From Seriola aureovittata (Eukaryota; Chordata; Actinopteri; Carangiformes; Carangidae), in contig NC_079368.1 of assembly GCF_021018895.1 (NCBI RefSeq), positions 1 through 64,000 of the forward strand: a stretch of 64,000 nucleotides of DNA, given 5' to 3'. Both the position numbers and the translations under genes were made by a program. Each line of letters opens with the position of its first letter. Within the stretch, counting starts at the first letter, position 1. A model generated the notes under the pieces. That model was not told where the DNA came from. It saw only the letters and a program-made list of their open reading frames with translations, and did not search any database. This document shows positions 37,901 to 50,378 of this stretch, in pieces.

Positions 37901-40900
37901 TGAGAATGCGATACTGTTGTAAAGCGCTGTTTCCACGTTTCCAGCGTCTGAATCGGCTCTTTCCCTCGTTAAAGCTGTCTGTGTGTATCCAAAATCTGAG
38001 CATTCACATTTAGTGGGATTTCTACACAGAACACTTCAGGATAAGTTTTCCTGTCTATTTGAGTAGCATTCATGAAGAATATGATGGATTTCATGTTTAC
38101 ATGTCATAAAGTTATCAGCTACACCTTAGAATGCGATACTGTTGAAAAGCTCTGTTAAGCGTCAGGATCTGCTCTAAGTCCTCGTCAGAAGCGTTCTCTG
38201 TGTCTGAGAACTGAGTTTTTGTCACTCATTGTCCTGTCTATACAGAACACTTCAGGATAGGTTTTCCTGTCTATTTGAGTAGCATTAATGAAGAATATGA
38301 TGGATTCCATGTTTACATGTCATAAAGTTATCAGCTACACCTGAGAATGCGATACTGTTGAAAAGCGCTGTTTCCACGTTTCCAGCGTCTGAATCGGCTC
38401 TTTCCCTCGTTAAAGCTGTCTGTGTGTATCCAAAATCTGAGCATTCACATTTAGTGGGATTTCTACACAGAACACTTCAGGATAAGTTTTCCTGTCTATT
38501 TGAGTAGCATTCATGAAGAATATGATGGATTTCATGTTTCAAGTTATCAGCTACACCTTAGAATGCGATACTGTTGAAAAGCTCTGTTAAGCGTCAGGAT
38601 CTGCTCTAAGTCCTCGTCAGAAGCGTTCTCTGTGTCTGAGAACTGAGTTTTTGTCACTCATTGTCCTGTCTATACAGAACACTTCAGGATAGGTTTTCCT
38701 GTCTATTTGAGTAGCATTCATGAAGAATATGATGGCTTCCATGTTTACATGTCATAAAGTTATCAGCTACACCTGAGAATGCGATACTGTTGTAAAGCGC
38801 TGTTTCCACGTTTCCAGCGTCTGAATCGGCTCTTTCCCTCGTTAAAGCTGTCTGTGTGTATCCAAAATCTGAGCATTCACATTTAGTGGGATTTCTACAC
38901 AGAACACTTCAGGATAAGTTTTCCTGTCTATTTGAGTAGCATTCATGAAGAATATGATGGATTTCATGTTTACATGTCATAAAGTTATCAGCTACACCTT
39001 AGAATGCGATACTGTTGAAAAGCTCTGTTAAGCGTCAGGATCTGCTCTAAGTCCTCGTCAGAAGCGTTCTCTGTGTCTGAGAACTGAGTTTTTTTCACTC
39101 ATTGTCCTGTCTATACAGAACACTTCAGGATAGGTTTTCCTGTCTATTTGAGTAGCATTCATGAAGAATATGATGGATTTCATGTTTACATGTCATAAAG
39201 TTATCAGCGACACCTGAGAATGCGATACTGTTGTAAAGCGCTGTTTCCACGTTTCCAGCGTCTGAATCGGCTCTTTCCCTCCTTAAAGCTGTCTGTGTGT
39301 ATCCAAAATCTGAGCATTCACATTTAGTGGGATTTCTACACAGAACACTTCAGGATAAGTTTTCCTGTCTATTTGAGTAGCATTCATGAAGAATATGATG
39401 GATTTCATGTTTCAAGTTATCAGCTACACCTGAGAATGCGATACTGTTGTAAAGCGCTGTTTCCACGTTTCCAGCGTCTGAATCGGCTCTTTCCCTCGTT
39501 AAAGCTGTCTGTGTGTATCCAAAATCTGAGCATTCACATTTAGTGGGATTTCTACACAGAACACTTCAGGATAAGTTTTCCTGTGTATTTGAGTAGCATT
39601 CATGAAGAATATGATGGATTTCATGTTTACATGTCATAAAGTTATCAGTTACACCTGAGAATGCGATACTGTTGTAAAGCGCTGTTTCCACGTTTCCAGC
39701 GTCTGAATCGGCTCTTTCCCTCGTTAAAGCTGTCTGTGTGTATCCAAAATCTGAGCATTCACATTTAGTGGGATTTCTACACAGAACACTTCAGGATAAG
39801 TTTTCCTGTCTATTTGAGTAGCATTCATGAAGAATATGATGGATTTCATGTTTACATGTCATAAAGTTATCAGCTACACCTTAGAATGCGATACTGTTGA
39901 AAAGCTCTGTTAAGCGTCAGGATCTGCTCTAAGTCCTCGTCAGAAGCGTTCTCTGTGTCTGAGAACTGAGTTTTTGTCACTCATTGTCCTGTCTATACAG
40001 AACACTTCAGGATAGGTTTTCCTGTCTATTTGAGTAGCATTCATGAAGAATATGATGGATTTCATGTTTACATGTCATAAAGTTATCAGCTACACCTGAG
40101 AATGCGATACTGTTGTAACGCTCTGTTAAGCGTCAGGATCTGCTCTAAGTCCTCGTCAGAAGCGTTCTCTGTGTCTGAGAACTGAGTTTTTGTCACTCAT
40201 TGTCCTGTCTATACAGAACACTTCAGGATAAGTTTTCCTGTCTATTTGAGTAGCATTCATGAAGAATATGATGGATTTCATGTTAACATTTAATAAAGTT
40301 ATCAGCTGCACCTGAGAATGCGATACTGTTGTAACGCTCTGTTAAGCGTCAGGATCTGCTCTAAGTCCTCGTCAGAAGCGTTCTCTGTGTCTGAGAACTG
40401 AGGTTTTGTCACTCATTGTCCTGTCTATACAGAACACTTCAGGATAAGTTTTCCTGTCTATTTGAGTAGCATTCATGAAGAATATGATGGATTTCATGTT
40501 TACATGTCATAAAGTTATCAGCTACACCTGAGAATGCGATACTGTTGTAAAGCGCTGTTTCCACGTTTCCAGCGTCTGAATCGGCTCTTTCCCTCGTTAA
40601 AGCTGTCTGTGTGTATCCAAAATCTGAGCATTCACATTTAGTGGGATTTCTACACAGAACACTTCAGGATAAGTTTTCCTGTCTATTTGAGTAGCATTCA
40701 TGAAAAATATGATGGATTTCATGTTTACATGTCATAAAGTTATCAGCTACACCTGAGAATGCGATACTGTTGTAAAGCGCTGTTTCCACGTTTCCAGCGT
40801 CTGAATCGGCTCTTTCCCTCGTTAAAGCTGTCTCTGTGTATCCAAAATTTGAGCATTCACATTTAGTGGGATTTCTACACAGAACACTTCAGGATACGTT

Positions 40901-43900
40901 TTCCTGTCTATTTGAGTAGCATTCATGAAGAATATGATGGATTTCATGTTTACATGTCATAAAGTTATCAGCTACACCTGAGAATGCGATACTGTTGTAA
41001 AGCGCTGTTTCCACGTTTCCAGCGTCTAAATCGGCTCTTTCCCTCCTAAAAGCTGTCTGTGTGTATCCAAAATCTGAGCATTCACATTTAGTGGGATTTC
41101 TACACAGAACACTTCAGGATAAGTTTTCCTGTCTTTTGAGTAGCATTCATGAAGAATATGATGGATTTCATGTTTCAAATTATCAGCTACACCTTAGAAT
41201 GCGATACTGTTGAAAAGCTCTGTTAAGCGTCAGGATCTGCTCTAAGTCCTCGTCAGAAGCGTTCTCTGTGTCTGAGAACTGAGTTTTTGTCACTCATTGT
41301 CCTGTCTATACAGAACACTTCAGGATAGGTTTTCCTGTCTATTTGAGTAGCATTCATGAAGAATATGATGGATTTCATGTTTACATGTCATAAAGTTATC
41401 AGCTACACCTGAGAATGCGATACTGTTGAAAAGCGCTGTTTCCACGTTTCCAGCGTCTGAATCGGCTCTTTCCCTCGTTAAAGCTGTCTATGTGTATCCA
41501 AAATCTGAGCATTCACATTTAGTGGGATTTCTACACAGAACACTTCAGGATAAGTTTTCCTGTCTTTTGAGTAGCATTCATGAAGAATATGATGGATTTT
41601 ATTTTTCAAGTTATCAGCTACACCTTAGAATGCGATACTGTTGAAAAGCTCTGTTAAGTGTCAGGATCTGCTCTAAGTCCTCGTCAGAAGCGTTCTCTGT
41701 GTCTGAGAACTGAATTTTTGTCACTCATTGTCCTGTCTATACAGAACACTTCAGGATAGGTTTTACTGTCTATTTGAGTAGCATTCATGAAGAATATGAT
41801 GGATTCCATGTTTACATGTCATAAAGTTATCAGCTACACCTGAGAATGCGATACTGTTGAAAAGCGCTGTTTCCACGTTTCCAGCGTCTGAATCGGCTCT
41901 TTCCCTCGTTAAAGCTGTCTATGTGTATCCAAAATCTGAGCATTCACATTTAGTGGGATTTCTACACAGAACACTTCAGGATAAGTTTTCCTGTCTATTT
42001 GAGTAGCATTCATGAAGAATATGATGGATTTCATGTTTACATGTCATAAAGTTGTCAGCTACACCTTAGAATACAATACTGTTGAAAAGCTCTGTTAAGC
42101 GTCAGGATCTGCTCTAAGTCCTCGTCAGAAGCGTTCTCTGTGTCTGAGAACTGAGTTTTTTTCACTCATTGTCCTGTCTATACAGAACACTTCAGGATAG
42201 GTTTTCCTGTCTATTTGAGTAGCATTCATGAAGAATATGATGGATTTCATGTTTACATGTCATAAAGTTATCAGCGACACCTGAGAATGCGATACTGTTG
42301 TAAAGCGCTGTTTCCACGTTTCCAGCGTCTGAATCGGCTCTTTCCTCGTTAAAGCTGTCTGTGTGTATCCAAAATCTGAGCATTCACATTTAGTGGGATT
42401 TCTACACAGAACACTTCAGGATAAGTTTTCCTGTCTATTTGAGTAGCATTCATGAAGAATATGATGGATTTCATGTTTCAAGTTATCAGCTACACCTGAG
42501 AATGCGATACTGTTGTAAAGCGCTGTTTCCACGTTTCCAGCGTCTGAATCGGCTCTTTCCCTCGTTAAAGCTGTCTGTGTGTATCCAAAATCTGAGCATT
42601 CACATTTAGTGGGATTTCTACACAGAACACTTCAGGATAAGTTTTCCTGTGTATTTGAGTAGCATTCATGAAGAATATGATGGATTTCATGTTTACATGT
42701 CATAAAGTTATCAGTTACACCTGAGAATGCAATACCGTTAGAAAGCGCTGTTTTAACGTTTCCAGCGTCTGAATCGGCTCTGTCCCTCGTTAAAGCTGTC
42801 TGTGTGTATCCAAAATCTGAGCATTCACATTTAGTGGGATTTCTACACAGAACACTTCAGGATAAGTTTTCCTGTCTATTTGAGTAGCATTCATGAAGAA
42901 TATGATGGATTTCATGTTTACATGTCATAAAGTTATCAGCTACACCTTAGAATGCGATACTGTTGAAAAGCTCTGTTAAGCGTCAGGATCTGCTCTAAGT
43001 CCTCGTCAGAAGCGTTCTCTGTGTCTGAGAACTGAGTTTTTGTCACTCATTGTCCTGTCTATACAGAACACTTCAGGATAGGTTTTCCTGTCTATTTGAG
43101 TAGCATTAATGAAGAATATGATGGATTCCTTGTTTACATGTCATAAAGTTATCAGCTACACCTTAGAATACGATACTGTTGAAAAGCTCTGTTAAGCGTC
43201 AGGATCTGCTCTAAGTCCTCGTCAGAAGCGTTCTCTGTGTCTGAGAACTGAGTTTTTTTCACTCATTGTCCTGTCTATACAGAACACTTCAGGATAGGTT
43301 TTCCTGTCTATTTGAGTAGCATTCATGAAGAATATGATGGATTTCATGTTTACATGTCATAAAGTTATCAGCGACACCTGAGAATGCGATACTGTTGTAA
43401 AGCGCTGTTTCCACGTTTCCAGCGTCTGAATCGGCTCTTTCCCTCGTTAAAGCTGTCTGTGTGTATCCAAAATCTGAGCATTCACATTTAGTGGGATTTC
43501 TACACAGAACACTTCAGGATAAGTTTTCCTGTCTATTTGAGTAGCATTCATGAAGAATATGATGGATTTCATGTTTACATGTCATAAAGTTATCAGCTAC
43601 ACCTGAGAATGCGATACTGTTGTAAAGCGCTGTTTCCACGTTTCCAGCGTCTGAATCGGCTCTTTCCCTCGTTAAAGCTGTCTGTGTGTATCCAAAATCT
43701 GAGCATTCACATTTAGTGGGATTTCTACACAGAACACTTCAGGATAGGTTTTCCTGTCTATTTGAGTAGCATTCATGAAGAATATGATGGATTTCATGTT
43801 TACATGTCATAAAGTTATCAGCTACACCTGAGAATGCGATACTGTTGTAAAGCGCTGTTTCCACGTTTCCAGCGTCTAAATCGGCTCTTTCCCTCCTAAA

Positions 43901-45934
43901 AGCTGTCTGTGTGTATCCAAAATCTGAGCATTCACATTTAGTGGGATTTCTACACAGAACACTTCAGGATAAGTATTCCTGTCTTTTGAGTAGCATTCAT
44001 GAAAAATATGATGGATTTCATTTTTCAAGTTATCAGCTACACCTTAGAATGCCATACTGTTGAAAAGCTCTGTTAAGCGTCAGGATCTGCTCTAAGTCCT
44101 CGTCAGAAGCGTTCTCTGTGTCTGAGAACTGAGTTTTTGTCACTCATTGTCCTGTCTATATAGAACACTTCAGGATAGGTTTTCCTGTCTATTTGAGTAG
44201 CATTCATGAAGAATATGATGGATTTCATGTTTACATGTCATAAAGTTATCAGCTACACCTGAGAATGCGATACTGTTGTAAAGCGCTGTTTCCACGTTTC
44301 CAGCGTCTAAATCGGCTCTTTCCCTCCTAAAAGCTGTCTGTGTGTATCCAAAATCTGAGCATTCACATTTAGTGGGATTTCTACAAAGAACACTTCAGGA
44401 TAAGTATTCCTGTCTTTTGAGTAGCATTCATGAAAAATATGATGGATTTCATTTTTCAAGTTATCAGCTACACCTTAGAATGCCATACTGTTGAAAAGCT
44501 CTGTTAAGCGTCAGGATCTGCTCTAAGTCCTCGTCAGAAGCGTTCTCTGTGTCTGAGAACTGAATTTTTGTCACTCATTGTCCTGTCTATACAGAACACT
44601 TCAGGATAGGTTTTACTGTCTATTTGAGTAGCATTAATGAATAATATGATGGATTCCATGTTTACATGTCATAAAGTTATCAGCGACACCTGAGAATGCG
44701 ATACTGTTGTAAAGCGCTGTTTCCACGTTTCCAGCGTCTGAATCAGCTCTTTCCCTCATTAAAGCTGTCTGTGTGTATCCAAAATCTGAGCATTCACATT
44801 TAGTGGGATTTCTACACAGAACACTTCAGGATAAGTTTTCCTGTCTATTTGAGTAGCATTCATGAAGAATATGATGGATTTCATGTTTACATGTCATAAA
44901 GTTATCAGCTACACCTTAGAATGCGATACTGTTGAAAAGCTCTGTTAAGCGTCAGGATCTGCTCTAAGTCCTCGTCAGAAGCGTTCTCTGTGTCTGAGAA
45001 CTGAATTTTTGTCACTCATTGTCCTGTCTATACAGAACACTTCAGGATAGGTTTTACTGTCTATTTGAGTAGCATTAATGAAGAATATGATGGATTCCAT
45101 GTTTACATGTCATAAAGTTATCAGCGACACCTGAGAATGCGATACTGTTGTAAAGCGCTGTTTCCACGTTTCCAGCATCTGAATCGGCTCTTTCCCTCGT
45201 TAAAGCTGTCTATGTGTATCCAAAATCTGAGCATTCACATTTAGTGGGATTTCTACACAGAACACTTCAGGATAAGTTTTCCTGTCTATTTGAGTAGCAT
45301 TCATGAAGAATATGATGGATTTCATGTTTCAAGTTATCAGCTACACCTGAGAATGCGATACTGTTGTAAAGCGCTGTTTCCACGTTTCCAGCGTCTGAAT
45401 CGGCTCTTTCCCTCGTTAAAGCTGTCTGTGTGTATCCAAAATCTCAGCATTCACATTTAGTGGGATTTCTACACAGAACACTTCAGGATAAGTTTTCCTG
45501 TCTATTTGACTACCATTCATGAAGAATATGATGGATTTCATGTTTACATGTCATAAAGTTATCAGCTACACCTGAGAATGCGATACTGTTGTAAAGCGCT
45601 GTTTCCACGTTTCCAGCGTCTGAATCGGCTCTTTCCCTCGTTAAAGCTGTCTGTGTGTATCCAAAATCTGAGCATTCACATTTAGTGGGATTTCTACACA
45701 GAACACTTCAGGATAAGTTTTCCTGTCTATTTGAGTAGCATTCATGAAGAATATGATGGTTTCATGTTTACATGTCATAAAGTTATCAGCTACACCTTAG
45801 AATGCGATACTGTTGAAAAGCGCTTTTAAGCGTCAGGATCTGCTCTAAGTCCTCGGCAGGAGCTTTCTCTGTGTCTGAGAACTGAGTTTTTGTCACTCAT
45901 TGTCCTGTCTATACAGAACACTTCAGGATAGGTT
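22969..45934 (+). repeat. Satellite block IV (late-type, most homogeneous)
   Basis: Late-type A tails (TATCCAAAATCTGAGCATT) with B monomers inserted after every one to five A monomers. One early-type tail interrupts at about 24830-24910. Between about 25000 and 40000 monomers are nearly identical. Beyond about 41000 extra variants appear (CTGTCTTTTGAGTAG, TTTCATTTTTCAAG), consistent with edge divergence. Confidence 0.8.
31238..32118 (+). repeat. Four-monomer unit duplicated at 33433-34314
   Basis: The order long B, long A, short A with GAAAAGCGC, then long A with CCCTCGTTAAAG is repeated 2195 bp further on. The only visible length difference is one base missing in the second monomer of this copy (CCCTCTTAAAG). 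This is higher-order-repeat-like amplification. Confidence 0.75.
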
Positions 45935-46315
45935 AGGCTGATATAGTATCACTTTCTGTTTGATCATCAATGACTCAACAGTTGTCGACACACAGTATCC
46001 ATATTTGTCTACAACACATAAAAGTATTGGACTTCATTAATTATCGAAGTGAACATCTAATACATCTAATAGTTACAACCTCCCCACCGGGGTGAGCTGT
46101 AACACTGCTGGGGATAGATGTAAGGATGACAGGTAATTTGCCAATTTAAGATTCACACTATCCAATTTTATTCAAGAACTTTGATGAAAAGCCACGAACA
46201 CATTTAAAATACATTTTACAACAGTGAACATTGAATAAAACGAATCTAACAAAACTATAAATATATAAAAGTATTTAAAATTAGAAAAGAGTAAAAATTC
46301 AGTTGCTAACAAGAC
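45935..46315. other. Satellite-flanking unique DNA, 3' UTR of small gene
   Basis: Non-satellite DNA begins after ...GGATAGGTT. On the minus strand an AATAAA lies at 46167-46172, about 145 bp beyond the stop codon of the small candidate gene at 46316, and is a likely polyadenylation signal. Confidence 0.45.
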
Positions 46316-49300
46316 CTAATTGTAACCTCCTCCTCCAACTCGTCCCGGGGCATGCTTCAAGTGATCTGCAGCTGCAGATCTGATTTGCGCCTCCGTCGCA
46401 GCAGAATCCCATTGCATAACAGCAGCTAAAATAAAAAAGAATAATATCAAAAAACAAACAACAAAAAAATCATGTGAATACATCCTCAGAGGAGCCAAAT
46501 TGAAAGCCCATGTCAATACATAATGATGCTACTGTTCAGAGGCCCGTGTCAGAAAGCAGGTTTATAGTGAAAACTCTGAGTCTGTTAACCCTAAATGAGG
46601 GAAACTGGGCTTTCCATTTCAGAAAGGGAGGAAAATCACACCTGAGAAACTGAAGTAAGTTAACCTCTGAGTATGACTATGGTAACTGAATCTATGAACC
46701 TAACCTTGTCAGGAGCAGGTTTCTTCAATGAACCTTGAGTTTCTCTCCGTCTCCGTATTTTGTAAATGGCTAAAATAAATTAGATTTTTAACATTTATAT
46801 TAAAACTTTTTTTATATCTAAATTTCTGTATGAACAACCATTTCCATCAACTATTACTCATGTGGCACATTGTGTTAGCTAATCCAAGTTTGTACTGTCC
46901 TGATGCACAAATAACAAGACAAGTACATCAAGAGTCTCTAGTTTAAGAAGCACATGCTTCATGGGTCCTCCATTTGCAGCTTCATTAATTGACCCTTTGC
47001 TAAGCACCTCCCTTAAAAAACTAAGACGTCTCGATATTAATAGTAAGTTACTTATGTTTAAACTTTAAGTCGAGTCACTGTGTTGTAGGCTACTTGAGCA
47101 CAAGAAATACTAGTAACATTAATTGCTAGGCAGAGACACGTTCTGACATATTGATATCTTTTAGCATTTTGTGATCGAACGCCCTATACCCGACTATCCC
47201 AGTCCTGTGACTACTCTCCCTTCGTAAATGTATGTTTGTGGAGTTTGGATCACACAGCAGACATTTGTCAAATGCAGCGCAACTGAAATGATGGTGGAGG
47301 ACTGCTTTACATATCATTATGGTTAAGAAAATGTGGTCCGTGGGGTGTGAAGTCTCTGTTGCTGATAAAGTGCATGGCTCCATTTAGTCACATTTTGCAA
47401 CCATTTTACTGTAACAGTTACTGTATCCACAAGGTATGCGCTGCCCTTCTTTCACTCAACAAGAGAAGGGGGATTGAGACGGTGCCTGAACGCGGGTGGG
47501 ACTCAGTCAGTCATGATCAACAATGCTAGTTATCTGCATGCTGATTTTATATATACGATGAATGGCTATACTTACGTGCAGTGGACATCTCCCTGCTGTA
47601 TGACTTTGATGAACCTGAAAAGTCAACACCAGAATATTCAGTCAGTCACGATCAACAATGCTAGTTATCTGCATGTTGATTTAATTCTGTGGGGAAACAG
47701 TGTAGGTCGCTTGTATATTTTCTAATTTTAAAAGAAAATCACAACAATTTAATTCAGGCAATATAGAGAAACTCTTCCACAAAGCTGAATGATAAACAAA
47801 ATGTCAAGGACATGTCTTAATAGTGAACTTACCTGGTTGGCAGCTCTTCTTTTCTCTATGAAGATAGAAAAAACAAATTTATCAAGTGTATTAAGATGTC
47901 AGAAAAACATTTTGCATTAAAATGAATTGTTACATTCTACAATGGCGATGTTAAGTACAACAAATTAGACTAATAGCTACATGATGATACAAGAAAATAA
48001 AGTGAAACTGCAGACTGATCACATACAAAACTATATTAAAGGACCAGCCAGACAACTGAAAATACTGACTTATTCAAAATATTCTCTACAGAATAACCAT
48101 GGTGGGGTTGATGACCATCTGTCAACTGTGCATTACCTCTGTAGGACACATAAGTCTAATTAAACGAGGGCATTAAAAGAACACAACAGTAGTTAGACAT
48201 TGCAGCAGCTAATACTAGCTGAGGACTGTGGTAAACTGTGCACTCTAAAGCTTTCACACGAATTGTATTTTGTATTTCTTAGACGTGTCATCCTCAACAA
48301 CTAAGTATTTCAAAATAGACAGCAGCGTGAGTTGTCTGTGTTGAGTCTCGAGAAGTTTAAGCTTTGCGACAGCTGGCTGTCACGGAAATTGAGGACAGGG
48401 GAGTTTGGAGTGGGCATGTCAGATCAGTAGAATTAAAACCACCATAATTTACAAAAAGATCACACCATCTGATAATTTAAAGATTATATGAAGATTTATA
48501 TTATGACATCTAACATGACAATTTTAAGATTTCCAACTAAACACAAAGTTACTTTCTTATTTATGATAGGAATACTTCTTTCGACCTCATCTTCCTCAGG
48601 TAAAGAAGTAAACATACAGCTCGACATTCTCTACTTAAAAGATAATGTTCCCAGTCCGTCTCAATGAGTCATTACGAAATATTATATACTCTTACTGTCC
48701 CTTAGGCTAGCCCCTGCACATTCAGCTTGTCCAGTTCACACGGCCCATTCTAGCCAGCATAGGCTGGCTCTCACTAACTGTCACTCGCACACACAGCCTC
48801 TGGCCTTAAATATATGTAGAAAATCATATGAAAAACTATATTATTTTTCGTACTAAAACAAATTAAATTATTCATAAAGGGAAAAGTCTGATATGAAGCC
48901 TACCGCACTCCCATTTAAAACAGATAACATTAGCTTTTGTGCATCCAAAAAAAGCAGATTTTGAATTTAGGAATAAACAGCAATATAACGTTTTTAACCT
49001 GGATGCATAAAATAATAAGAGAGTTAGGAAGCACATTTCCTCTAACTGCAAAACTACCTGATCTGTAAATGTTGCCTGTAGTCACAACCAAGTTAACCTA
49101 ACGGCCCAAGTGGCGCTAACATTATGCTAACGTTATACGAAGCGGTTTGCTAGCAGGCGCCAAAAAAAAAAAAAAAAAATTCTAGCCTACGTTGTTTTCC
49201 AAGTCGTATGTACAAAATGAGACTTGATAAATTGCCTAACAATGTCGTGTGTGTTTTACAAAGACTTTCGTTTTAGGGTTTTATGGAAGTTTAGTTTAAT

Positions 49301-49396
49301 TTCTTACCTTACGATCTGCACGAGCCGAGTAACTGCCAAGTCCACTGTGTGATTGTACAATTCCTTGCAGACTTCATATCCATCCGTGCGACAACA
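46316..49396 (-). CDS. Unrecognised small gene, three phase-coherent exons
   Basis: Three minus-strand segments with good splice signals form one open frame. Exon 49396-49308 follows TTTTCTATAG and ends at GTAAGAA; it encodes about 29 residues with Cys at its start and VCKELYNHTVDLAVTRLV in the middle. The micro-exon 47855-47833 (23 nt) lies between TATCTTCATAG and GTAAGTTC. The last exon 46425-46316 follows TTTTTTATTTTAG and ends at TAG, with an Ala-rich stretch and the C-terminus GRVGGGGYN. The reading phase is kept through both junctions, and a polyadenylation signal follows at 46172-46167. No family is recognised. The start codon is not found; an upstream exon may exist, or 49396 may continue as a first exon. 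A tandem donor (GTAAGGTAAG) at the first junction would shift to another frame that is also open. This is inference from splice logic. Confidence 0.4.
46545..46760. repeat. Possible MITE-like repeat
   Basis: Contains CAGAAAGCAGGTTT near the left and GGAGCAGGTTTCTTC near the right, with short blocks such as AACTCTGAG and TTGAGTTTCTC. It resembles short non-autonomous DNA elements common in fish, but ends and target duplications were not established. Confidence 0.25.
46761..47502. other. Intronic or intergenic DNA, nothing identified
   Basis: AT-rich sequence within the intron of the candidate gene at 46316-49396. No splice-supported exon is seen. Confidence 0.35.
47503..47690 (+). repeat. Local direct duplication
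   Basis: TCAGTCAGTCATGATCAACA and the following GCTAGTTATCTGCATG recur about 135 bp apart (starting near 47503 and 47638) with one or two changes. Confidence 0.75.
47856..49307. other. Intron-like DNA, nothing else identified
   Basis: Sequence between the two upstream exons of the minus-strand candidate gene. It includes an A-run at about 49163. No mobile element or gene is identified. Confidence 0.35.
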
Positions 49397-50378
49397 CTAT
49401 AGAAAACTTTCCTGGCAAGTTGGCTCGATTAAAAAAGCAATGTCATTTCATAAAAGGCTGAAGTAGTCGTTAAAGGCAATGTTAACCACTACGAGTCCCA
49501 ATTAAATTATTAACCACCACTATAAAAGTAGAACTACTTTCACAGCGGAAGGATATCAGTCTGGTAACAAGAACGTGATTGGTTAATTCAACCGAACTTT
49601 ATTAATACCGTACGACCTTACAGCCAAAAATGTTTTACCAAACCACAGAGACAGTTGTTAAATAAAAAATATTCTATATTCTATAAAAAATGACAAATTA
49701 TTATTAACAAACGGGGAATATGTGGATAAATAGATTAATTCAAGTTATTGATGTTAGGATGGCTGCCGGTACTGCATACGGGAAAACGTTTTTTTTTTTA
49801 ATCTCTGAATCCGGAGGCAAAACCTGCCCAAATCAGGAATAACTCCTCAACCATATGGCCTATATTCATTATTCTGGTCACTTTTGAAAGAAGCTAACAT
49901 GAATCCATGGTATTTAAACCATTTCTATAGAGTCAAGATGCAACGAAGGAATTTTTTATCCTTGCCTTGTAAAAATGCACTATAACAATAAAGCACTATA
50001 ACCATTAACCAAGTTCCAGTAGCCAATTTTTCTGCTGAATTTGTTTTCCAACTCCTATACAACAATTGTAACTGTAAACCTGATGGAAATACACCAAAAT
50101 GCAACATTTATGATGAAAATATATATATTTTCCCAGGTACTCAGGTTTTGGCTTAGCCTCTGTGATTTTGAATTCAAACTACTATTTATTTGCATGGCAA
50201 CAAGTTGCAAGTAACATAAACCTCCAAAAATCATTGAAGTATTACTAAAAACAATGAATATTGCTGAGTATTGGTTAATTTTTAAGAAGTCTATGCTGTA
50301 CAGGCAGATCAATGGAGAACAGCCATTGAAACCTCACTCTTCATGACAAAAAAACAGCTCTAAGGGGCCTGCCTTGCC
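49397..50378. other. Intergenic DNA, no gene seen
   Basis: AT-rich, with only short random frames. It could hold the 5' end of the minus-strand candidate gene, but no exon or start codon could be supported. Confidence 0.35.

Larger units (their letters stand above)
11497..45934 (+). repeat. 34.4-kb satellite array, two monomer classes (A and B)
   Basis: Head-to-tail monomers each start CACTTCAGGATA(A/G)G. All share a first half of about 115 bp (with TTCATGAAGAATATGATGG). Class A then carries a tail with CACGTTTCCAGCG and AGTGGGATTTCTACACAG; class B carries a tail with AAGCGTCAGGATC and GAACTGAGTTTTT. The tails align weakly around TCGGCTCT and CCTCGTTA, so A and B are old relatives. Each class comes with or without a 9-bp shortening after CATGTTT. 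Measured spacings are 225 or 216 bp (A) and 216 or 207 bp (B). Length divided by period gives about 155-160 monomers. No CENP-B box is seen. The organisation suggests a centromeric, pericentromeric or other heterochromatic array; location on the chromosome cannot be told here. No real genes lie inside; the repeated short open frames are by-products. Confidence 0.97.

Noticed and set aside
11500..45900. Many 60-97 residue open frames, repeated along the satellite on both strands
   Set aside because: They are by-products of monomers whose lengths are multiples of three. Stops recur at fixed monomer positions (TTTAG, CATAA), there are no splice or start signals, and no recognisable domain occurs.
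11497..45934. CRISPR-like array of regular repeats
   Set aside because: Monomers are contiguous with no unique spacers, and the flanking DNA is clearly eukaryotic.
11497..45934. CENP-B box in the satellite monomer
   Set aside because: I scanned both strands of the consensus for the NTTCGNNNNANNCGGGN pattern and found no match.
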